A DNA stretch of 6,431 bases from Chitinophagaceae bacterium. Lineage in GTDB: Bacteria; Bacteroidota; Bacteroidia; Chitinophagales; Chitinophagaceae. The translations under genes and the position numbers were made by a program. Positions within the stretch are counted from its first letter, which is position 1. Each line of letters opens with the position of its first letter. The notes beneath the pieces are model-generated. The model did not search any database. It had not been told where the DNA came from and worked only from the letters and a program-made list of their open reading frames with translations. This document shows positions 1 to 6,431 of this stretch, in pieces. The DNA lies in NCBI GenBank assembly GCA_025455245.1, contig JALOMX010000118.1:1-6431 (forward strand), written 5' to 3'.

Positions 1-437
1 AGTTTATTGCCATCGGATAGCGAAAAATGAACTGACACCCGCAGGTTTCCGGGAAAACCTTCTTCACCATCCCTGCTCAGATAGGTGAAAGTTATACCAT
101 CGCCGTTTTCTTCTGCCTGCCATACCTTTCTGTGAAACCCCTGTATGCCTCCATGAAGATGATTGAATTGATCATTCGTGGTTAATTGGTATTCTTTATC
201 TTCTATTTTAAATTTTCCATTCGCTATCCTATTGGCAAAGCGCCCAACCGTGCTGCCAAAATATGGATGATCTTTTTGGTAGTCTTCCGGATTGCTGAAA
301 CCTGCAACTACATTGCTTTTTCTTCCTGTTTTATCGGGCACGTTGACTGAAACAATGGTACACCCATAATTGCATAATACAACGTCTATGGTTCCATTGG
401 TCAATATATATTGATGTATCGCTTTTGTTTCTATCAT
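1..437 (-). CDS. galM: Galactose mutarotase (aldose 1-epimerase), N-terminal part, cut by left window edge
   Basis: This frame starts at an ATG at 437-435 and stays open to base 1, giving 145 codons plus two bases; I translated it by hand. The protein interconverts alpha and beta anomers of galactose and related aldoses, feeding the Leloir pathway. Seen in the sequence: a typical N-terminal beta-sandwich start, YFGSTVGRFANRIANGKF at residues 59-76, NHLHGG at 92-97, KVW at 104-106 and SRDGEEGFPGNL at 121-132. By family knowledge, N69/R70 and H95 match the substrate-binding Asn-Arg and first active-site His of human GALM. The second His, the Asp and the catalytic Glu lie beyond the edge, since the family runs about 340-390 residues. 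No signal peptide or lipobox is visible at the N-terminus, so a cytoplasmic enzyme is inferred. It follows the sugar porter by 29 bases, probably in the same operon. The assignment is secure; sugar preference within the family is not readable from this part. Confidence 0.95.
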   Translation of the reverse strand, partial: MIETKAIHQYILTNGTIDVVLCNYGCTIVSVNVPDKTGRKSNVVAGFSNPEDYQKDHPYFGSTVGRFANRIANGKFKIEDKEYQLTTNDQFNHLHGGIQGFHRKVWQAEENGDGITFTYLSRDGEEGFPGNLRVSVHFSLSDGNK

Positions 438-466
438 AGTATTAAATACCTACATAATGTAAATTC
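438..466 (-). promoter_or_regulatory. Short leader between porter and galM
   Basis: A 29-base gap between the porter TAA and the galM ATG. It is AT-rich on the coding strand, with a weak TAGG 11 bases before the start, too distant for a standard Shine-Dalgarno. There is no inverted repeat with a T-run and no Bacteroidota -33/-7 promoter pair. The gap therefore looks like an internal operon junction, with galM reading from the same message as the porter. Confidence 0.35.
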
Positions 467-1840
467 TTATCGCTTATTCATAATGCCTTCCAGTTCCTCC
501 AGCGTTTTACCTTTTGTTTCCCTTACTTTAGTAAGAATAAATAGAAAGCCCAATGCACATATTGCTGAATAGATATAAAAAGTGTTATCTTTTAGCTTAT
601 CAAACAAAACAGGGAAGGTAAAAACCAAAATGAAATACGCAGCCCAAAGGCTTAAAACAGCAATAGTTGTTGCGGCACTTCTGACTTTGTTGGGGAAAAT
701 TTCGGAGATGAGTACCCAGGTTACCGGTGCAAGCGACATGGCATAAAGCCCGATTGCGGACAATAAAAACCACGCAACATTGGGCGAGCCTGCACCTAAC
801 ATTTTTACAACAACTATATATAACACGGCCAAACTGCCCGAACCCAATAGCATTAAGGGCTTTCTTCCCAATTTATCAACCAACAGCATGGCCAATAAAG
901 TAAATACCAGGTTAACTCCACCTATAAATACGGTTTGCAGCAATTGATCATCCTGCGAAGCGCCAATACTTTCAAATATTTTGGGCGCATAATTAAAAAC
1001 CACATTGATGCCACACAACTGTTGAAAAACAGCCAATCCAATGCCTAAAAGTACTGCAGGCAACACCGCTTTACTGAATGCAGCTTTATAACTCATTTTT
1101 GTATAGCCTTTTAAAGAGTCAGCAATTTTGGGGAATGATTCGGCCACAAAACTTTTACCACCAATTTTTTCCAAAATTGTTTTTGCTATATCATACTTAC
1201 CTGATTTAATTAGCCAACGGGGGCTTTCGGGTAAGAAAAGTGCACCCAAAAAAAACAGCCCGGCAGGAACAGCGCCTAATCCAAACATCCAGCGCCATGC
1301 ATCATCTCCATTATTTCGTAAGGTGTAGTTTACCAGATTGGTAATTAATATACCTAACACGATGGTAAGCTGATTGATTGCCACCATACGACCCCGTAAA
1401 TGGGCAGGTGATATTTCGGAAATATACATAGGCGAAAGCATAGAAGCCATGCCTACACCAATACCGGCTGCAAAACGGGAGCCAATGAAAAAATCTCTGC
1501 CGGGCGCAAATGCCATGGCCAGGGATGATAAGGTAAAAATTGCCGCCGCCAAAAGGAGGCCGGGTTTCCGGCCATATTTTTCGGCAACACTCCCTGCTAC
1601 AATACAGCCAACAATGGCGCCTAATGCAAGGCTGCCCGTTGCAAAACCTTCCCAATAAGCATCCAGTGCAAACTGCTGCTGAAGAAAAGGAAGCGCACCC
1701 GATATTACCGCAAAATCGAAACCGAAAAGATATCCGCCAAGCGCCGAAATGAAAGAGATACCTAAAATATATGGCGTATTGAAGCGATGCTTTGCAGAAT
1801 CGGTTGTTTCGATGCCTTCTGTAGAGAAATTAATAGCCAT
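467..1840 (-). CDS. Sugar porter family MFS transporter (XylE/GLUT type)
   Basis: A 457-residue inner-membrane transporter of the major facilitator superfamily, sugar porter family, probably a proton-coupled importer of a hexose or pentose. About twelve hydrophobic helices are visible (roughly 24-46, 64-84, 93-112, 118-138, 152-172, 183-204, 258-278, 302-321, 327-347, 355-379, 388-410, 420-437). Family signatures are intact: GYLFGFDFAVISG (36-48), YGRKP (89-93), LRGR (148-151), PESPRWL (204-210), QQLCGIN (273-279), DKLGRKP (322-328), SEIFPNKVR (379-387) and RETKG (440-444). Compared with E. coli XylE, D42 aligns with the proton-coupling D27, and Q157, Q273, Q274, N279 and W375 align with sugar-contacting residues Q168, Q288, Q289, N294 and W392; XylE Y298 is N283 here. 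The ATG lies only 2 bases after the GH35 stop, suggesting translational coupling. Context suggests galactose as substrate, but glucose, xylose or arabinose cannot be excluded. Confidence 0.95.
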   Translation of the reverse strand: MAINFSTEGIETTDSAKHRFNTPYILGISFISALGGYLFGFDFAVISGALPFLQQQFALDAYWEGFATGSLALGAIVGCIVAGSVAEKYGRKPGLLLAAAIFTLSSLAMAFAPGRDFFIGSRFAAGIGVGMASMLSPMYISEISPAHLRGRMVAINQLTIVLGILITNLVNYTLRNNGDDAWRWMFGLGAVPAGLFFLGALFLPESPRWLIKSGKYDIAKTILEKIGGKSFVAESFPKIADSLKGYTKMSYKAAFSKAVLPAVLLGIGLAVFQQLCGINVVFNYAPKIFESIGASQDDQLLQTVFIGGVNLVFTLLAMLLVDKLGRKPLMLLGSGSLAVLYIVVVKMLGAGSPNVAWFLLSAIGLYAMSLAPVTWVLISEIFPNKVRSAATTIAVLSLWAAYFILVFTFPVLFDKLKDNTFYIYSAICALGFLFILTKVRETKGKTLEELEGIMNKR

Positions 1841-1842
1841 TC

Positions 1843-4308
1843 TTAAAATTTAATGGTTGTTTTATACTGTGGTGTAAATGAAAAACCATGTATTTTTAGA
1901 TACGATTCCGACTTGCCAAAATCCGGAATTGATTGAGGATAAGGTTGTAAGTCCAACAGGTAAGTTGCATTCTTTTCCATGGGTCTGAAATAGAAGACCA
2001 TTTCTTTCGCCTTTACCGATGTGGAAATAAATTTTCGAAGCCCGATTTGCCAGGGAATACCATTGTAAAAATGATCGGCAACTAATTCGCCATTAATAAA
2101 ATCCATTCCGGTGTCGCCTGTATAGTTTACGTTCAGAAAAATATCATTAATCCCGGAAGAAATGCCTTTTGGTAAATCTACCAAAAACTTTCTGCTACTG
2201 ATTTCTTTGGTTTTGGCGGCCAATTCAAATAAAGGCATTGTAAACCGAAATGAAGAAAAGGTACCCTTGTCTTTATTTACCGATACAGTTCCAAAACTTG
2301 CTTTTGGAGCAATGTTGGTTTTGGGATATATATCCACATCAAAACGGTTTTGGCCATCACTTAAACACTCAAATCCGGTTGCATTAGGCAATACAACAGC
2401 ACTTGAAAAGAAAAGGCTCTTCATACCATTTACTGTAACTACATAAGATTTAAGTGCAAGCTCCTTGCCGATGACTAAAACGGTGGTCTTTTTACCGTTC
2501 GTAATTACTGAAAACTCACTTTCCGTTCCTGAGCATTTAACCAATGTTCTTTTTTCGTTTAGGTTAATATTGGTTCCACGAATATTTTCGACTCTGGCAT
2601 CGGGGGCGAACGAAAACTCACCGTTTATTCCCCTTGGCGTAAAGAATACAAAGTATGGATTTGGCTGTTCGCCCTTCATGAGTAATTGGGCTGTGGCATA
2701 AAATAGTTTTGATCCATTCAAATCAACATTGAATGGAAAGATTACGTTTTCGCCACTGATCAGGTTTACACCACCTGTTTCGGGAATCAGCACGTCGCCT
2801 TTGGCAGTTTTAATATTTAGCTGAATATTGTTCTGATCCAACATGGTTGTATCGTCCTGAAAATTATTCAGGAATAAGAATCCGCTACCATCTTTAACCC
2901 TTACTGAGTACCTTAAATCATGCGTGTTTTCGGGGGTAATATCCGAAGCATTCGCAGGTAATACAACGGTCATTGGCGCCAGCAAATCGCCAAAATCTTT
3001 CAGGAAAAAGTGCAGGAGTTTCAAACGGTGATACCCTTCCCGAACCTGGCCATATTCACCAATGGGGCTTTGGTACTCGTACGATATTTTTGTCAGGCCA
3101 TAGGCTTCATCATTCATAAAGTTATGTTTGCCTCTTGGCGTTGAACCACCGTGATACATATAATATCCAACACCATTGGCGCCGCTTCCGAGGCATCGGT
3201 TAATCATTGCATCAAAGCTTTGGTGTACCACTACGGGCCTCCTTGAATATACGAGGCTGATTCCTGAACCGAGTTCTGCCGGAAATGCCGGATAATCTTC
3301 GGGCTTATACCGAACAGGTGCATAGTCCGGATTTTTATGCATATTTTTATACAGGAAGAAGGGAGAATAATCCCGCTTCGGCGTCCAGAAGGGGTAGGCG
3401 TAAGCGGAAGTTACCGGTATCACTTCATTAGGAATGATAGCAGCGTTTCCCCAACCGGTAGCGGTATAGATCGGAACTATTATTCCTTCTCTTACAGCTA
3501 TTGTTTTTAATGCCTTCATGTGATCATTCCCTAAATCGGCATAGGGATTTTTATCAGTAGAAACAGCTACACCTTCCTTGGTAACATTCCGGTCTCTTTC
3601 TGATGCGGTAAAATCATGTGGTTGCCCGGGATAAGTTAACCCCCACGGTGCAGCGCTGTGCTGGTATTCATTTTCAATTTGAATGCCAATAACAGGCCCT
3701 CCATCCTTGTAATAAAAACCTTTTAATTGCATGGCAATTTGGTTATATAGTTTTTGCACATACGCCAGGTACATGGGATCGTTGATACGGATATTCAGCG
3801 GCTTGCCCAGCAGCCAGTCGGGTAGCCCTCCATTCCTTATTTCGCCATGACAAAATGGACCTATCCGAACAATTACCTGCATGTCATTTTTCTTGCACAA
3901 CTCAATAAAGGCACGCAAATTTTTATCACCGGTCCATACAAATTTTCCTTCTTCCTCTTCATGCAAATTCCAGAAAACATAGGTTGGAATAACCGTTATA
4001 CCCCCTGCTTTCATTTTCTTTATGGACTCATCCCAATACTGACTGGAATACCTTGAAAAATGAAATTCTCCTGTAACGGGGATTACCGGCTTATCATTTA
4101 TAGAAATATAATAGTTATTAACGGATATCTTTTCGCCTTTTGGGTTTGTACCGCCTAAGTTAAAGTGGTCGGAATAGATTTTTTGCCCGGGAACATCCAC
4201 ATTGATCTCATAAACCTTTTGTGACTGAGCGGAATAGGAATTACACAATACTATACAGAAGGCTATCAAGCATTTATTCAAATCAATCCTGCAAGATATT
4301 TTATTCAT
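1843..4308 (-). CDS. Secreted glycoside hydrolase family 35 enzyme, probable beta-galactosidase
   Basis: A complete 821-residue retaining glycosidase that probably cleaves terminal beta-galactose from oligosaccharides or glycan side chains. Residues about 1-30 look like a signal peptide: a basic start, a hydrophobic stretch 14-22, and cleavage likely near SYSAQSQ. C22 is preceded by Ile-Val-Leu, a poor lipobox, so a soluble periplasmic or exported enzyme is more likely than a lipoprotein. The GH35 barrel spans roughly 65-440, with GEFHFSRY at 80-87 and the family signature GGPVIGIQIENEY at 203-215. By comparison with human GLB1, E214 is the acid/base and E345 (in PAELGSG) the nucleophile; both are present. 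About 450-821 form beta-rich accessory domains, including a jelly-roll-like part with NYTGDTG (728-734) and DHFYNGIPWQIGL (745-757). It is longer than many family members, but this is usual in Bacteroidota. The family also holds exo-beta-glucosaminidases and exo-galactanases; the galactose mutarotase downstream favours galactosidase activity. Confidence 0.94.
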   Translation of the reverse strand: MNKISCRIDLNKCLIAFCIVLCNSYSAQSQKVYEINVDVPGQKIYSDHFNLGGTNPKGEKISVNNYYISINDKPVIPVTGEFHFSRYSSQYWDESIKKMKAGGITVIPTYVFWNLHEEEEGKFVWTGDKNLRAFIELCKKNDMQVIVRIGPFCHGEIRNGGLPDWLLGKPLNIRINDPMYLAYVQKLYNQIAMQLKGFYYKDGGPVIGIQIENEYQHSAAPWGLTYPGQPHDFTASERDRNVTKEGVAVSTDKNPYADLGNDHMKALKTIAVREGIIVPIYTATGWGNAAIIPNEVIPVTSAYAYPFWTPKRDYSPFFLYKNMHKNPDYAPVRYKPEDYPAFPAELGSGISLVYSRRPVVVHQSFDAMINRCLGSGANGVGYYMYHGGSTPRGKHNFMNDEAYGLTKISYEYQSPIGEYGQVREGYHRLKLLHFFLKDFGDLLAPMTVVLPANASDITPENTHDLRYSVRVKDGSGFLFLNNFQDDTTMLDQNNIQLNIKTAKGDVLIPETGGVNLISGENVIFPFNVDLNGSKLFYATAQLLMKGEQPNPYFVFFTPRGINGEFSFAPDARVENIRGTNINLNEKRTLVKCSGTESEFSVITNGKKTTVLVIGKELALKSYVVTVNGMKSLFFSSAVVLPNATGFECLSDGQNRFDVDIYPKTNIAPKASFGTVSVNKDKGTFSSFRFTMPLFELAAKTKEISSRKFLVDLPKGISSGINDIFLNVNYTGDTGMDFINGELVADHFYNGIPWQIGLRKFISTSVKAKEMVFYFRPMEKNATYLLDLQPYPQSIPDFGKSESYLKIHGFSFTPQYKTTIKF

Positions 4309-4340
4309 TTTATTTTATTTAATCCACTGAAATAATTGGC
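4309..4340 (-). promoter_or_regulatory. Short AT-rich leader before the GH35 start
   Basis: This 32-base gap between the TPR stop and the GH35 ATG ends, on the coding strand, in GGATTAAATAAAATAAA followed by ATG. There is no proper Shine-Dalgarno at normal spacing: GGA sits about 14 bases upstream. An A-rich tract directly before the start is the usual initiation context in Bacteroidota, and it supports ATG 4308-4306 as the start. I see no Bacteroidota-type promoter (TTTG at -33, TAnnTTTG at -7) and no hairpin, so read-through from the TPR gene is likely. Confidence 0.4.
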
Positions 4341-6431
4341 CTATTTCGCTAGTAATGCTTCATTATTGATCATTTTCTTATGGAAAAGAGCTCCCTGGTG
4401 ATTTATATCAAGTGCAAGAATATTATCAAATAGCCGTTCAGCTTCTGCTGTATTTTCATAGGCTAATCCCAAATTACCCAGTGCCATCAGGTAAAGACAA
4501 TGCACTTTGTTGCGCAGGTTCAGGTCTGCATCAAATACCAAAAGGTCGGGAAGCGATACTGCGAAATAATCAATTTCTATATCATCATCCAGGTGTTGTT
4601 TCCCAAAATCAATTAACCTTTTAAAAATTGCACCGGCTTTTTCACTTTTGTTTAATTTAGTCCACGCAAGGCCCTGGTAAAAAATTTTATCAGGTTGAGG
4701 ATCATTATAAAAAATGGCTTGCACAGGTTCACTGCTGCCCTGAGTAGCTAAATTATAAAATTGAGCGGCTTTTTCAGGCTGACCAAGGTGTTCATACGCC
4801 AAACCCTTCCAGTAATGCATATCATTTTCGGGTGTAGCGGTCAATTTTCCTTCACCAAGATTGGATGGATAATAGGCTGCTTTCTCCAGCAGTTTAATGG
4901 AGGTTTCATAATCCTCATTTTCTATGGCCTCCCTTGCCAGTTGTAAATGGCAATAGAGGTATTGGCTTACCACCTTCCCTTCACCGCCTTCCCATGGATG
5001 AAATTGATAGGTGGCAATCAGCTCTTTTGCCTTCTTACAATCGCCAAGCTGATTATATAAGGTAATCCTTTCAAGATAAAGATCATCCCTGCTTTCAACC
5101 AAATTAAGGTGCTGTTCCAAAAACTCAAGTCGTTCCCGGTGATTCCTGTTGAGTCTTTTGTATAATTGATCAAGCTCCATCAGCACCCTTGCGTCCGTTT
5201 TATCCAATGCAAAGGCCCTTTCCAATAATTGCAATGCCTTCACCACATTATGTTGCTTATTGTAACAGGCCAAAGCAAGATTTCGGTGAGCAGTCGGAAA
5301 TTGACTATCTATTTCAATTGATTTTTCCCAATAACCAATTGCTTCCCCGTATTGACGCTTATCGTAAAAGAGGTTGCCCAGATAATAGCAGGCTTTTGCA
5401 TCTTCCGGGTTCATTTTAACTGCTTCTTGCAGTATCAGTATCTCTTCAATCCTGTTGGGAAAAATGAAATTGGCGCTTAGTGATGCGCCTTTTGAATAGT
5501 GAAATTTTGCCAGTTCATTTTCCCCATTTTTTAATGCATACCAGCCAAGGTAATAAGGAACCAATGTGTAGCCATTCTCTTTTTTATTGTCAAAAACAGA
5601 CAATAGCGCCGCCGCCTCACTATACATTCCGGCATGCGCATAATCCAGCGAGTATTCAATAAAATTATGCACCCAGTTATGGGTCAGCGTTCTGAGTTTA
5701 TCAAGCACGGCATTGGATAGTGCAGAGCCCTGGCTTTCCATCAACAAATATTTTTCATAAAGGCATCCAAAATTGAAGGGATCCAATAACAGCGATTCCT
5801 CAATCAACGCGAGCGCTTCTGTTGCTTTGCCCAGTTTGCGAAGGATGATTACTTTTAAATGCCTTGCAGAATGGCTATGATAGTTCCTGATCAACGATTT
5901 TTCAATGAGTTCATAAGCCTCCCCATAGCGGGCTTTCATCACCGATATCCTAGCCAGGTTCAGGTATCCGGCGTTTTGAAAAGCATCATTCCAAACGGAT
6001 TTGTAAAACGCGTCAAAAGCATCATCAACTTTCTCCTGTAATTTGAGCGCCCATCCTAAATTGTAATAGGCTTCGCCATCATAAGGATTGGGATTTCGCT
6101 GCGTAAGCGTAGCAATTGCCTTACGAAAATCCATTTCCGCTTTTGCAAACTGCCCACGTCGTAAAAGCCATAAACCGAGGGCATTATTGTTGCGGGCATC
6201 CTTCGGATCCCTGCGCAATGCTTCTTCATAATAGTCGGAAGCTACATAAGTTGCATGGCGGTACTGCTCAAGGTGCAAACCCGTAAGGTATAGCTGCTCG
6301 ATTTGTTCAATGTCTTCAGGCCGCTTCGCCGCCAGGGCCGGAGATGGAATGTCCTGTTCTATCGCCTTTTCCCTTTGGTAACTTAACAACTCCCTGCCCG
6401 CTTCCAAATCAATAATTACCAGTTTTGTTGC
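4341..6431 (-). CDS. Tetratricopeptide-repeat protein, C-terminal part of a probable DUF5107 family protein, cut by right window edge
   Basis: The frame ends at TAG 4343-4341 and is open through the right edge. The visible part is 696 residues, beginning ATKLVIIDLEAGREL. A TTG at 6407 could serve as a start on paper, but eight further in-frame residues precede it, so the true start lies outside the window. Numbering from that TTG, degenerate TPR helices recur at about 70-103, 112-145, 146-178, 180-212, 282-312, 338-370, 371-404, 405-438, 482-515, 530-556, 576-604 and 638-670. The stretch 36-115 (EQLYLTGLHLEQYRHATY, then EEALRRDP, NNNALGL, NPNPYDGEAYYNLG) is what I know from DUF5107 proteins of Bacteroidota and Firmicutes. 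These are about 1,100 residues long, with an N-terminal mutarotase-like beta-sandwich domain and a long TPR tail. That N-terminal domain is off-window, so the family name rests on recognition of the TPR tail. The function is unknown; TPRs usually bind proteins, and sugar binding by the missing domain is inferred. It lies 32 bases upstream of the GH35 gene. Confidence 0.85.
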   Translation of the reverse strand, partial: ATKLVIIDLEAGRELLSYQREKAIEQDIPSPALAAKRPEDIEQIEQLYLTGLHLEQYRHATYVASDYYEEALRRDPKDARNNNALGLWLLRRGQFAKAEMDFRKAIATLTQRNPNPYDGEAYYNLGWALKLQEKVDDAFDAFYKSVWNDAFQNAGYLNLARISVMKARYGEAYELIEKSLIRNYHSHSARHLKVIILRKLGKATEALALIEESLLLDPFNFGCLYEKYLLMESQGSALSNAVLDKLRTLTHNWVHNFIEYSLDYAHAGMYSEAAALLSVFDNKKENGYTLVPYYLGWYALKNGENELAKFHYSKGASLSANFIFPNRIEEILILQEAVKMNPEDAKACYYLGNLFYDKRQYGEAIGYWEKSIEIDSQFPTAHRNLALACYNKQHNVVKALQLLERAFALDKTDARVLMELDQLYKRLNRNHRERLEFLEQHLNLVESRDDLYLERITLYNQLGDCKKAKELIATYQFHPWEGGEGKVVSQYLYCHLQLAREAIENEDYETSIKLLEKAAYYPSNLGEGKLTATPENDMHYWKGLAYEHLGQPEKAAQFYNLATQGSSEPVQAIFYNDPQPDKIFYQGLAWTKLNKSEKAGAIFKRLIDFGKQHLDDDIEIDYFAVSLPDLLVFDADLNLRNKVHCLYLMALGNLGLAYENTAEAERLFDNILALDINHQGALFHKKMINNEALLAK

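Noticed and set aside
450..455. Start-stop pair ATGTAG, 12 bases upstream of the galM start on the minus strand
   Set aside because: It could be a minimal upstream open frame, but a six-base match in AT-rich spacer is expected by chance and nothing else supports it.
438..466. Possible terminator or promoter between porter and galM
   Set aside because: No hairpin with a T-run and no Bacteroidota -33/-7 pair can be found in the 29 bases.
1128..1658. Open frames on the plus strand, and one alternative minus frame, inside the sugar porter gene
   Set aside because: They lie entirely within a clearly conserved 457-residue transporter, and their translations show no domain or sensible membrane or soluble protein pattern.
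2162..2701. Two plus-strand open frames opposite the GH35 C-terminal region
   Set aside because: They are antisense to a well-supported gene, have low-complexity composition typical of shadow frames, and have no leader or partner gene.
4240..4250. Possible lipoprotein cysteine (C22) in the GH35 signal peptide
   Set aside because: The residues before it are Ile-Val-Leu; a lipobox needs a small residue (Gly, Ala or Ser) directly before the Cys. A standard signal peptidase I site fits better.
1..6431. CRISPR array, tRNA/rRNA, insertion sequence or defence system
   Set aside because: No regularly spaced direct repeats, no tRNA-like fold, no transposase or terminal inverted repeats, and no nuclease or toxin-like gene were seen; the four genes fill nearly the whole window.

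Overview
All four genes lie on the minus strand, so they are transcribed from right to left. The window looks like part of a sugar-utilisation operon from the phylum Bacteroidota. Three things point there: a secreted GH35 of the long Bacteroidota type, a tetratricopeptide protein of the DUF5107 type, and AT-rich gene starts without clear Shine-Dalgarno sequences. A Chitinophagaceae- or Sphingobacteriaceae-like host is my guess from protein style; nothing in the window fixes the genus.

Layout in transcription order: (1) 6431-4341, the C-terminal part of a large TPR protein whose reading frame is still open at the right edge; (2) 4308-1843, a complete secreted glycoside hydrolase family 35 enzyme, probably a beta-galactosidase; (3) 1840-467, a complete 12-helix sugar porter of the major facilitator superfamily; (4) 437-1, the N-terminal 145 codons of galactose mutarotase (aldose 1-epimerase, galM), cut by the left edge. 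Gaps are 32, 2 and 29 bases. None of them shows a convincing terminator or promoter, which fits one polycistronic message.

The last three genes make a coherent path. The exported GH35 removes terminal beta-galactose from an oligosaccharide or glycan outside the cytoplasm, the porter carries the free sugar across the inner membrane, and the mutarotase converts the released beta-anomer to the alpha-anomer used by galactokinase. The TPR protein probably belongs to the same unit, but its role is unknown. No SusC/SusD pair, regulator, galactokinase or other pathway gene is inside the window. I found no RNA gene, CRISPR array, insertion sequence or attachment site, and no stretch over 300 bases without a gene. 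This is a tidy catabolic operon; the least understood component is the DUF5107-type TPR protein.
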